Of a stretch of DNA of 47,785 nt, positions 7,000 through 14,297 are shown piece after piece (within the stretch, counting starts at the first letter, position 1; the number at the start of each line of letters is the position of its first letter). Below the pieces are notes generated by a model that did no database searches, had not been told where the DNA came from, and worked only from the letters and a program-made list of their open reading frames with translations. Made by a program: the position numbers and the translations under genes. The stretch lies in the IMG/VR virus record IMGVR_UViG_3300037585_002615, positions 1-47,785 of that record; one strand, given 5' to 3'. The stretch is from a virus.

Positions 7000-7941
7000 A
7001 TGGCCAACACTACTTCGGGCACTACAACGTTTGACAAAACGTTTTCGATCGATGAGATAATTGAAGAGTCTTATAACAGACTCGGTCAATTTGACATGAG
7101 CGGTTATAATTTAAAAACTGCTCGAAGATCGCTAAACATAATGTTTCAAGAATGGGGTAATAGAGGACTTCATTTTTGGGAAGTAGCGAATACTAATATT
7201 ACGTTAGCAACAAATAAAAACGAATATAAAATTTTTAGAGCAACATCTGATGGTAATTCTGACGGAGTTACATCTACCCTAACTGCAGCCATAGCCACTA
7301 CAACTGCAACCGCTGGAATTACAATTGCATCTAAAGATCGTATGCCTGATTCAGGAACAATTAATGTAGGATCTGAAAACATTTCTTACACTGGATTTAG
7401 TGATTTAGAGCTTACAGGGGTAACTCGTGGAGTTAATGGAACTACTGCAGCCACTCACTCAGATGGAGCCGCAATAACTAACTTTGTTAATCAAGCTACA
7501 GAAATTTTAGAATGTTCTTTTAGAAATAGTTCTAATGTGGATTCTCCTTTAGAAAAAATAAATAGATCTCAATACCAGGCTTTATCTAATAAAACTTCAA
7601 CAGGTCAACCCTCACAATACTTTGTTCAAAGATTCATTGACCATGTTTTAATAACAATTTATCTGACTCCAAGTTCTACTCAAAATGGAGATGTTATAAA
7701 TTTTTATTATGAAAAAAGAATTCAAGATGCAGGTGCTTATAGTAATGCAACAGACGTACCATATAGATTTGTACCTTGCATGGTTGCAGGTTTAAGTTAT
7801 TACTTAGCTATGAAATATGCACAACCAAGAATACAAGAATTAAAATTAATCTACGAGGATGAATTGGCTAGAGCTCTAGAAGAAGATGGATCTTCAGCTA
7901 GTGTTTACATTTCTCCTAAAACTTACTTTCCGAGTATATAA
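7000..7941 (+). CDS. Head-tail adaptor-like protein with inserted beta domain
   Basis: The protein has 313 residues. The N-terminal third (IDEIIEESYNRLGQFDMSG, then LNIMFQEWGNRGLHFWE) and the C-terminal third (DVPYRFVPCMVAGLSYYLA, then YEDELARALEED) match podovirus head-tail adaptors (T7 gp11 / P22 gp4 type). Between them, about residues 93-165, lies an inserted beta module (GTINVGSENISYTG, LTGVTRGVNGTTAATHSDGA) that recurs in altered form in the next gene. The protein probably sits between portal and tail nozzle. Confidence 0.7.
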   Translation: MANTTSGTTTFDKTFSIDEIIEESYNRLGQFDMSGYNLKTARRSLNIMFQEWGNRGLHFWEVANTNITLATNKNEYKIFRATSDGNSDGVTSTLTAAIATTTATAGITIASKDRMPDSGTINVGSENISYTGFSDLELTGVTRGVNGTTAATHSDGAAITNFVNQATEILECSFRNSSNVDSPLEKINRSQYQALSNKTSTGQPSQYFVQRFIDHVLITIYLTPSSTQNGDVINFYYEKRIQDAGAYSNATDVPYRFVPCMVAGLSYYLAMKYAQPRIQELKLIYEDELARALEEDGSSASVYISPKTYFPSI

Positions 7942-7943
7942 TT

Positions 7944-8741
7944 ATGGGTAACACAGCAAGAGGAAAACACGCATTATTTATTTCAGACCGATCCGGTCTG
8001 GCATATCCATACACTGAAATGGTTAAAGAGTGGAATGGTGCAAGAGTACATACTTCTGAGTATGAACCTAAACAACCACAATTAGAACCTAAACCTTACA
8101 CTGCAGATCCTCAAGGATTAATGCATCCAAGACCTGCGAGAACAGAATTTCCAACAACAGATTTTTTACCAAAAAATCCATTTACGATGACTGACTCTTC
8201 AACTCAAGTATCTGTTAATTTTCCCTTTAGTGGTTATCAAACCGGAGACTTTATTAGATTTTATGACGTAAAAAATGTTGTAGGTGGAGTTGCAATTTCT
8301 ACTTTACAATTAGAAACTACTTTAAATGGTGACATCACTGCAACAGCTACTTCAATTACTTTAACAGACTCATCTGCTTTTCCTAGTCAAGGATATATTG
8401 CAATTGAAAAAGTAAATTCAACATCTGGATTGTTTGAAACGGAAACTATTTACTATAATGGAAATACAGGAAACGTTTTATCGAATTGTGTTCGAGGAAC
8501 AGCTGCTCCTTTCAGAGGACAGACTCCCAAAAACACACCCGCAGGTGAACACTCAAGTGGAGCAAAAGTTTACAGTGCTTATGCAGTAACGATGGTTCCA
8601 ACCGTAGTTACACAAGCGGGTCAACCTTCAACTGTTACAGAATTTAACAGTTTTACTTTTAACTTAATCAGTGCTGCGAGTAGCACAGAAACAGGAGGCG
8701 GGTTCCAATGTTTAGCTGGACCTGTTAATGATAGAGCATGA
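7944..8741 (+). CDS. Structural protein with IYYNG/RGT beta module, 265 aa
   Basis: The protein has 265 residues. The N-terminal part has TARGKHALFISDRSGLAYPY and IRFYDVKNVVGGVAISTLQ. The middle has the same kind of module as the previous gene (SITLTDSSAFPSQGYIAIE, ETIYYNG, NCVRGTAAPF). The C-terminal part is beta-rich. It lies two bases from the previous stop and overlaps the next gene by four, inside the connector/tail block. It is probably a tail or connector protein; no family is recognised. Confidence 0.6.
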   Translation: MGNTARGKHALFISDRSGLAYPYTEMVKEWNGARVHTSEYEPKQPQLEPKPYTADPQGLMHPRPARTEFPTTDFLPKNPFTMTDSSTQVSVNFPFSGYQTGDFIRFYDVKNVVGGVAISTLQLETTLNGDITATATSITLTDSSAFPSQGYIAIEKVNSTSGLFETETIYYNGNTGNVLSNCVRGTAAPFRGQTPKNTPAGEHSSGAKVYSAYAVTMVPTVVTQAGQPSTVTEFNSFTFNLISAASSTETGGGFQCLAGPVNDRA

Positions 8742-9397
8742 CATACGACGAATTAAAACAAAAAATTATAGACTACACAGAGGTAGGAGCAAATGTTTTT
8801 ACTGATACTATTTTGAATGGATTTATTCAAGACGCAGAATTTAGAATTTTAAGAGAAGTAGATTCTGATAATAATAGAAAATATGTTACAGCTAACTTAA
8901 TAGCGTCTACTAGGTTTATAGACGTACCACCAGGTTTATTAATCATAAGATCCGCTCAAATTGTAGATTCAGATTTAGCGGATGGAAGCACAGATCAAAA
9001 CAGAGATTTTTTACAGTTTAGAGACACAAGCTTTATGTCTGAATTTAATCCTGCAGCAGCCACTGGGGTGCCAAAATATTACAGCAACTGGGACGAAACT
9101 AGAATAGTAGTGGCCCCAACACCAAACGCAACTTATACCATTCAGTTAAATTATATCTTGAAACCAACTGGATTATCGAGTACAAATACCACTACATACT
9201 TAAGCACCGAATTTCCCAACGGCTTATTGTATGCTTGCCTAGTCGAGGCTTACGGATTTTTAAAAGGACCCGTTGACATGCTCCAATTATATGATAAAAA
9301 ATATGTCGAAGCAGTCAAAGGATTCTCAATAGAACAAATGGGAAGACGAAGACGAGATGAATACCAAGCAGGTGTTCCTCGAATAGGAAAACAGTAA
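8738..9397 (+). CDS. Head-tail adaptor protein (SU10 adaptor-like)
   Basis: The protein has 219 residues. The opening TYDELKQKIIDYTEVGAN, the helix ILNGFIQDAEFRILREV and the late DKKYVEAVKGFSIEQMGRR match the adaptor family of podoviruses such as SU10, in which a ring bridges the portal and the nozzle. YSNWDETRIVVAPTPNATY is the conserved beta segment. It overlaps the previous gene by four bases (ATGA) and is followed by another tail gene. Confidence 0.78.
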   Translation: MTYDELKQKIIDYTEVGANVFTDTILNGFIQDAEFRILREVDSDNNRKYVTANLIASTRFIDVPPGLLIIRSAQIVDSDLADGSTDQNRDFLQFRDTSFMSEFNPAAATGVPKYYSNWDETRIVVAPTPNATYTIQLNYILKPTGLSSTNTTTYLSTEFPNGLLYACLVEAYGFLKGPVDMLQLYDKKYVEAVKGFSIEQMGRRRRDEYQAGVPRIGKQ

Positions 9398-9407
9398 GGA
9401 GAAAACT

Positions 9408-9854
9408 ATGGCTATAACACAAGCGATTGCAAACAACTTTAAAAAGTTACTACTAGAAGGTGATTCAAATTTTAAACAATCTGGTGGTGATAAATATAAG
9501 TTAGCTCTTTATACTTCTTCAGCTACTCTTAACTCAGCAACAACTTCTCTATTAACTTCTGCACCAACTAACGAAGTTACATCAGCAAACTATTCAGCTG
9601 GTGGTGGTGCACTCGTTAACGCGCCAACTTCTTTAACAGCGGGTGTTGCAAGAGCAGATTTTGCTGACCTGTCGTTTCAAAACGTTACGTTGACAGCAAG
9701 AGGAGCTTTAATTTACAACACATCATCTGCGACTACTAACTCTGCAGTTTGTGTTTTAGATTTCGGAGCAGATAAAACAGCTACTTCAGGTACGTTTACA
9801 GTTCAGTTTCCAGCACCAACATCAACAGCAGCGATTTTAAGAATCTCTGGTTAA
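9408..9854 (+). CDS. Tail structural protein, 148 aa
   Basis: The protein has 148 residues. ITQAIANNFKKLLLEGD and KYKLALYTSSATL open a beta-rich Thr/Ala/Ser protein that ends in AAILRISG. I recall the same layout from many marine phage virion proteins with no assigned role. It has an AGGAG site. A perfect inverted repeat starts one base after its stop codon and covers the start of the next gene. Confidence 0.65.
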   Translation: MAITQAIANNFKKLLLEGDSNFKQSGGDKYKLALYTSSATLNSATTSLLTSAPTNEVTSANYSAGGGALVNAPTSLTAGVARADFADLSFQNVTLTARGALIYNTSSATTNSAVCVLDFGADKTATSGTFTVQFPAPTSTAAILRISG

Positions 9855-9873
9855 ATAGGAGGTAACCTCCTAT
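9855..9873 (+). promoter_or_regulatory. Hairpin hiding the SD and start codon of the gene at 9872
   Basis: ATAGGAGG (9855-9862) and CCTCCTAT (9866-9873) pair perfectly around a three-base loop. The stem contains the AGGAGG ribosome site and the first two bases of the start codon. The stop codon of the upstream gene lies at 9852-9854, immediately before it. A ribosome finishing the upstream gene would melt the stem, so translation coupling is likely. Confidence 0.65.
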
Positions 9874-10837
9874 GGCAACAGGAACTTGGAATACTGGCTC
9901 TTGGAGTCAAAACCAATGGGGAGATAATGCTAATCCAACAGTTATCCCTACAGGGTTTGGCATGTCGGCAACACTCGGAGACGAGTCAAGCACAACAGAA
10001 ATTAATTTAGGTTGGGGTAGACAAGAATGGGGTCTTCAAGGTTGGGGTATTGGAGGAACTCTTATTCCTACAGGAATTTCTACAACATCTAGTTTAGGAA
10101 GTGTTACTACAACAGCTGATGCTAACACAGGTCCATCCACAAATAACAATCAAACATTAACAACAGGTCTTGGAAGCGTAACCGCTTTTGGTTTAGCTGA
10201 AGTTTCACCAACAGGTATTCCACTTACAACTAATTTAGGAGCAGTTGATGCTAGTCCTGATGCAATGCCTACAGGTGTTGCAGCTTCTATGGGACTTGGA
10301 ACTGTTGAAGCCTTTAACCTAGCAGGTTGGGGTAGACTTGGTTGGGGAGATAATGACTGGGGTGAACCGGGTAGTTCTGTTCAAGCAGATGTTTCTGGAA
10401 TTGCAATGACTGCAGCTTTAGGAACTCCAACAGAAATTACTGGTGATGCAACTATTGTTGCAAATACTTTAAACGTAGCTCAATTAACTTTAGGTGTTGT
10501 TGACCCTGCACCTGATGCAGCACTCACAGGTAATTTCATGATAGGTACTTTAGGTACTCTTGGAATGCAAGGGGATGTTTTACCTGTTCCAACAGGTATA
10601 GCAATGTCTGCAGCTTTAGGAAGCGTAACAGTAGACTTAAATCAACAAGTAAATGTTACTGGAAATCCTCTGTTAGCAAGGGTTGCTTCAGTATCTGCAT
10701 TTACAAATGCTACCGCAACTTTCAATGGTTTTGGGTTGACTACAACAGTAGGAAGTGGTAATGCTCTTATCTGGAACGAAGTAAATACCGGTTCCGCTCC
10801 AATAGACCCTCCAGGTTGGAGAGAAGTCGTTGCATAA
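9872..10837 (+). CDS. Repeat-rich tail protein with Trp-Gly motifs
   Basis: The protein has 321 residues built from at least seven degenerate repeats of the type PTGIxMSAALGSVT, spaced by about 25-40 residues. Trp-rich blocks (GWGRQEWGLQGWGIGG and GWGRLGWGDNDWG) sit between them. Related Trp-Gly blocks occur in the nozzle-like protein at 16140 (GWGTSSWGDETWG). The repeats suggest an elongated fibre or tail-surface protein. Its start is inside a hairpin (9855-9873), and its stop begins the terminator stem at 10834. Confidence 0.65.
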   Translation: MATGTWNTGSWSQNQWGDNANPTVIPTGFGMSATLGDESSTTEINLGWGRQEWGLQGWGIGGTLIPTGISTTSSLGSVTTTADANTGPSTNNNQTLTTGLGSVTAFGLAEVSPTGIPLTTNLGAVDASPDAMPTGVAASMGLGTVEAFNLAGWGRLGWGDNDWGEPGSSVQADVSGIAMTAALGTPTEITGDATIVANTLNVAQLTLGVVDPAPDAALTGNFMIGTLGTLGMQGDVLPVPTGIAMSAALGSVTVDLNQQVNVTGNPLLARVASVSAFTNATATFNGFGLTTTVGSGNALIWNEVNTGSAPIDPPGWREVVA

Positions 10838-10860
10838 AGAGTTTGACACTAACTCTTTAT
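10834..10860 (+). terminator. Hairpin terminator overlapping a promoter
   Basis: ATAAAGAGTT (10834-10843) pairs perfectly with AACTCTTTAT (10851-10860) around a seven-base loop, followed by TTTAATAAAAT. The stem begins in the stop codon of the upstream gene. Its loop carries most of a TTGACA box. Confidence 0.65.
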
Positions 10861-10871
10861 TTTAATAAAAT
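10843..10871 (+). promoter_or_regulatory. Sigma-70-like promoter for the fibre genes
   Basis: TTGACA (10843-10848) is a full consensus -35 box, and TAAAAT (10866-10871) lies 17 bases downstream. The predicted start near 10878 gives a short leader with AAGGA before the ATG at 10893. The promoter sits within the terminator hairpin. Confidence 0.6.
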
Positions 10872-10892
10872 AAACGATATAAGGAATTTAAT

Positions 10893-11594
10893 ATGGCGAA
10901 TTCAACATCAGCAAATTTAAAACTTACAGTACAAGCAACTGGAGAAAATTCAGGAACTTGGGGACAAATAACTAACACTAACCTTTTAATTTTAGAACAA
11001 GCGATTGGTGGTTTTACTACTTTTAATATTACTAACGCTGCTAGATCTTTAACTTTTACTAATGGTGCAGTATCCAATGGTAAAAATGATGTTATTAAAT
11101 TAACAGGGACTTTGGCTTCTAACCTTACTGTTAGTATCCCAAATTCAATTGAAAAAACTTACCAAGTTCAAGACGCATGTAATCATGCTGGAAATACTTT
11201 AACTTTCAAAACTGCATCTGGAACAGGTGTACTTTTATGTGAAGGAAATAATTACACATTATATTCTGATGGAACTAATGTTGTAAAACTTCATGAACAA
11301 AGAAATTGGAGAGCAGTATCAGCAGCAGAAACAGTTCAAGCTGGAGCTCAACTTTTAGTAAATACAAGTGGAGGAGCAGTTACAATAACTCTTCCAGCAT
11401 CACCGGCTGCAGGGGATCAAGTAAATTTTGTAGATCAAGGTTACGATTTTAACTCTAACGCATTAACTGTTGGTAGAAATTCTTCTAATATAACTAATGC
11501 AGCATCCGATCTTGTAGTTAATACTCAAGGAGCTGCTTTTGGATTAGTATATTCTGGAGACGCTACAACAGGATGGACTTACACGGAGAAATAG
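10893..11594 (+). CDS. Tail fibre-like structural protein, 233 aa
   Basis: The protein has 233 residues. The opening ANLKLTVQATGENSGTWG and WGQITNTNLLILEQAIGG form a conserved N-terminal anchor seen in marine phage fibre proteins. The rest is beta-rich with repeated VTITLPASPAAGD and VNTQGAAFGLVYSGD elements. It ends in a WTYTE-type segment. It heads a run of fibre and collar genes, has its own promoter, and has GGAG before the next gene. The exact place in the tail is unknown. Confidence 0.65.
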   Translation: MANSTSANLKLTVQATGENSGTWGQITNTNLLILEQAIGGFTTFNITNAARSLTFTNGAVSNGKNDVIKLTGTLASNLTVSIPNSIEKTYQVQDACNHAGNTLTFKTASGTGVLLCEGNNYTLYSDGTNVVKLHEQRNWRAVSAAETVQAGAQLLVNTSGGAVTITLPASPAAGDQVNFVDQGYDFNSNALTVGRNSSNITNAASDLVVNTQGAAFGLVYSGDATTGWTYTEK

Positions 11595-11595
11595 T

Positions 11596-11964
11596 ATGGC
11601 AACAAATGCAAACTGGAGTGTTATATTTGAGGATAAAAATATAGTTAAACAAACAGGAGATGCTGCTGGGACTGGCTATATTATTAATGATGACTCTTTT
11701 TGGAATCAGTCTAAATTTTCAAATATTTGGGCCATTCAATATGGAACATCAAATCCAAGTGATACTGTAGAATACAGAGATGGGACCTCTCATTCTAGTT
11801 GGGAAGATGCCGACTTAGGAAATTTTCAAGACTTTATCGATAAATGGGATTCAACTCATTTAATTAACCTTCAATCTAATTGGGATAATAACAATATAGA
11901 TGGTGAAACCGCAGAGGAGAAAATAATTAGATTAGGAGCTCGTCCAGTTTCATACAGTTCTTAA
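11596..11964 (+). CDS. Hypothetical tail-region protein, 122 aa
   Basis: The protein has 122 residues, acidic and aromatic: WSVIFEDKNIVKQTGD, FWNQSKFSNIWAIQYG, WDSTHLINLQSNWDNN. It ends in AEEKIIRLGARPVSYSS. Its place between two fibre genes suggests a fibre component or assembly helper. No family is recognised. A GGAG site ends in the previous gene. Its stop codon touches the hairpin at 11964-11985. Confidence 0.6.
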   Translation: MATNANWSVIFEDKNIVKQTGDAAGTGYIINDDSFWNQSKFSNIWAIQYGTSNPSDTVEYRDGTSHSSWEDADLGNFQDFIDKWDSTHLINLQSNWDNNNIDGETAEEKIIRLGARPVSYSS

Positions 11965-11985
11965 TTCTAATTTTATAATTAGAAT
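11964..11985 (+). promoter_or_regulatory. Hairpin joining the stop codon of one gene to the start of the first collar gene
   Basis: ATTCTAATT (11964-11972) pairs with AATTAGAAT (11977-11985) around a TTAT loop. It begins in the TAA of the upstream gene and ends within the ATG of the collar gene at 11984. No SD is visible, so translation of the collar gene may depend on re-initiation by ribosomes coming from upstream. Confidence 0.5.
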
Positions 11986-12553
11986 GTCAAATTACGAAGC
12001 AACAAAATACGATTTCAGTGCAGCAAACCTTACAGGTATTGAGGGGATTCCTTCGGCAACTATTGTGCCCTGGACATCTGCTTCTGTTCCCGCTGGATTT
12101 TTAGAATGTAATGGTGCAGCAGTTTCAAGATCAACCTACGCTGCATTATTTGCAATTATAGGTACAACCTATGGAGCAGGTAATGGTTCATCTACTTTTA
12201 ACGTTCCAGATTTACAAGATAATGCAGCCATGGGTAAATCAGGAACTAAGGCTTTAGCTTCAACGGGTGGTGCAAACACAGTTCAATCAACAGGAAACGT
12301 TGGAGGTTCAACTGCAGCTCATTCTTTAACAACTCCTGAAATGGCACCTCACTCTCACCCAGTTGGAGGTGGAAGTCGAAACACACCGGGAAATTTAAAT
12401 GCTAATCCATCAGGAATAAGCGTTAATCCTGGTAGTACAGGCAGCGCAGGAGGTGGTTCAAGTCATAGTCATAACATGAGTGCAACTTTTACAGGTGATG
12501 CAACTTCTGTTGTTCAGTCTTATTTAACTTTAATATATATTATAAAAACGTAG
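11984..12553 (+). CDS. Phage tail collar-domain protein, copy 1
   Basis: The protein has 189 residues. GFLECNGAAVSRSTYAALFA (38-57) and STFNVPDLQDNAAMGK (70-85) are the collar-domain signature, as in T4 gp12 and phage Mtd/short-fibre tips. HSH motifs at 123-125 and 161-163 flank a Gly/Ser/Asn-rich stretch that differs between the three copies. In T4 fibre tips such HxH motifs bind metal and form the receptor-binding end; that role here is inference. The start is inside a hairpin and lacks an SD. Confidence 0.85.
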   Translation: MSNYEATKYDFSAANLTGIEGIPSATIVPWTSASVPAGFLECNGAAVSRSTYAALFAIIGTTYGAGNGSSTFNVPDLQDNAAMGKSGTKALASTGGANTVQSTGNVGGSTAAHSLTTPEMAPHSHPVGGGSRNTPGNLNANPSGISVNPGSTGSAGGGSSHSHNMSATFTGDATSVVQSYLTLIYIIKT

Positions 12554-12559
12554 GAAAAA

Positions 12560-13132
12560 ATGTCAAATTACGAAGCAACAAAATACGATTACGATGGATC
12601 AAATATAACAGGGATTGAAGGTATTCCTTCAGCAACTATTATTCCATGGTCAGACTCATCTATCCCCTCTGGATTTTTAGAATGTAATGGTGCAGCAGTT
12701 TCAAGGTCTACTTATGCAGCCTTATTTGCAATAGTAGGTACAACTTATGGTGTAGGAGACGGTTCGAGCACTTTTAACGTTCCAGATTTACAGGATAATC
12801 TTCCAATAGGAAAATCAAACAATAAAGCTTTAGGCTCAACAGGTGGTGCAAACACTGTAACATCAACTGGAAACGTTGGCGGTTCGACAGCTAATGCAAC
12901 TTTAAGTAGTCCACAACTAGCTTCGCATAGTCACCCCGCTAATAAAAATTCAGCTCCTGGAGCTCCCTCAAATTCTGAAATGCCTTACAGTGGTGCATAT
13001 AGTAATGATGGGGGTACAGGTGGTGCAGGCGGTGGAGGAGGACATTCTCATAACATGAGTGCAACTTTTGCAGGTGACGCTACCTCTGTTATTCAACCTT
13101 ATTTAACAATAATATATATTATAAAAACTTAG
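12560..13132 (+). CDS. Phage tail collar-domain protein, copy 2
   Basis: The protein has 190 residues and closely resembles copies 1 and 3. Collar signature GFLECNGAAVSRSTYAALFA is at 38-57 and HSH motifs are at 123-125 and 162-164. The segment between them (PANKNSAPGAPSNSEMPYSG and following) is its own and Pro/Ser-rich. It starts six bases after copy 1 with AGGAAAAA upstream. It is likely a tail tip or short-fibre protein that meets the host surface, possibly alternating with its paralogues. Confidence 0.85.
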   Translation: MSNYEATKYDYDGSNITGIEGIPSATIIPWSDSSIPSGFLECNGAAVSRSTYAALFAIVGTTYGVGDGSSTFNVPDLQDNLPIGKSNNKALGSTGGANTVTSTGNVGGSTANATLSSPQLASHSHPANKNSAPGAPSNSEMPYSGAYSNDGGTGGAGGGGGHSHNMSATFAGDATSVIQPYLTIIYIIKT

Positions 13133-13139
13133 GAAAAAA

Positions 13140-13700
13140 ATGGCAAATTACGAAGCAACAAAATACGATTTTTCAGGAGCAAATTTAACAGGTGTTGAAG
13201 GGATTCCTACAGCAACTATTGTTGAATGGTCATCTGCTTCTATTCCCGCTGGATTTTTAGAATGCACTGGCGCAGCAGTTTCTAGATCTACTTATGCAGC
13301 TTTATTTGCAATTGTGGGCACTACCTATGGAGCAGGTGATGGTTCATCTACTTTCAATTTACCTGATATTCAAGACAAAGTAGTTCTAGGTAAATCAAAC
13401 AACAAAGCTTTAGGTTCAACCGGTGGTGCAGCGACAACAACTACTACAGGAAACGTTGGTGGTTCGACAGCTAATGCAACTTTAAGTACATCACAATTAC
13501 CTAGTCACTCTCATCCAGGTCTTGTGCCTTCTGGAAATTTTGCAAGTCCTGCAGGTGGTAGTTTAGGTAGAACAAATGCTAATTCAGGTTCTACCGGAGG
13601 TGGAGGTGGACACTCTCATAATATGAGTGCTACTTTTTCAGGAGATGCAACTTCTATTGTTCAACCCTATTTGTCAGTAGTATATATTATAAAAACTTAA
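13140..13700 (+). CDS. Phage tail collar-domain protein, copy 3
   Basis: The protein has 186 residues. The collar signature GFLECTGAAVSRSTYAALFA has a Thr in place of Asn. HSH motifs are at 123-125 and 158-160, with a shorter variable stretch (PGLVPSGNFASPAGG and following). The last residues IVQPYLSVVYIIKT match the other copies. Its stop codon directly abuts the end of the minus-strand oxygenase gene, with no room for a terminator between the convergent genes. Confidence 0.85.
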   Translation: MANYEATKYDFSGANLTGVEGIPTATIVEWSSASIPAGFLECTGAAVSRSTYAALFAIVGTTYGAGDGSSTFNLPDIQDKVVLGKSNNKALGSTGGAATTTTTGNVGGSTANATLSTSQLPSHSHPGLVPSGNFASPAGGSLGRTNANSGSTGGGGGHSHNMSATFSGDATSIVQPYLSVVYIIKT

Positions 13701-14297
13701 TTATCTTAACAACATCCAGGAAGTTAATAAATATTTTTTACCAGATAGAGGTGAATTTCCTCTATGAACATATGGAAATCCAGCGGGCCAAATAACTATT
13801 CTACCTGTTTTGGGTTTTATCCTTTTTGAAAAATGTAAAAATTCTGTTTCCCCACCTTCTTCAACATCATTTAAATAAATAGAAAAAACAAAAGCTCTTG
13901 GTTCATTATCAAATCCTTTATTATGCTCTATATGCCAAATATGATAACCCTCTGTAGGTAATGTTTTTTGAATTTTTAAAGACGTAAAATGAAAAGGAAC
14001 TCCATAAGCATCACCTGCTCCAGTGTTTTCTATATAATGTTTAAAGGCCATTTCAAAATTAACTATTATAGATTTTAAATCTTCATACCATATATCTAAA
14101 TTATTAGAGGCTGCAAAAAATTGTTGATCTTGTTTTTGTAATACTGATACTTTTTCAAAACCCATTCTGTTAACTGTATTATTAAACTTATCTTGATTGT
14201 CATATAGTTTAATTGCGTTATTACATTCTTTTGCTGTTATATAATTATCATAAATACCTATGAAATTTTCTATTTTAACTGTTTTTTCTTTTATCAT
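13701..14297 (-). CDS. 2-oxoglutarate/Fe(II)-dependent oxygenase, prolyl 4-hydroxylase type (HxE variant)
   Basis: The protein has 198 residues. GYHIWHIEHN (117-126) is the first metal-binding block, with H122 and E124 instead of the usual HxD. The strand FSIYLNDVEEGGETEF (138-153) and YVHRGN (176-181, distal H178) follow. The 2-oxoglutarate-binding basic residue would be K187 or K188. The fold is prolyl-hydroxylase-like. The HxE variant is known in some active oxygenases, so activity is possible. It is the last gene of a four-gene minus-strand run. Confidence 0.82.
   Translation of the reverse strand: MIKEKTVKIENFIGIYDNYITAKECNNAIKLYDNQDKFNNTVNRMGFEKVSVLQKQDQQFFAASNNLDIWYEDLKSIIVNFEMAFKHYIENTGAGDAYGVPFHFTSLKIQKTLPTEGYHIWHIEHNKGFDNEPRAFVFSIYLNDVEEGGETEFLHFSKRIKPKTGRIVIWPAGFPYVHRGNSPLSGKKYLLTSWMLLR

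Larger units (their letters stand above)
11984..13700 (+). repeat. Tandem triplication of collar-domain genes
   Basis: Three genes of 570, 573 and 561 bases in a row share near-identical first 30 bases, the collar core and the last 40 bases, yet differ in the stretch between the two HSH motifs. The spacers are six and seven bases, each ending in AGGAAAAA-type sites. The arrangement is a gene triplication followed by divergence of the exposed segment. Confidence 0.85.

Noticed and set aside
12350-13620. Diversity-generating retroelement acting on the collar genes
   Set aside because: The variable segments would suit such a system, but I see no reverse transcriptase and no template repeat in the window, and the copies differ in length as well as sequence.
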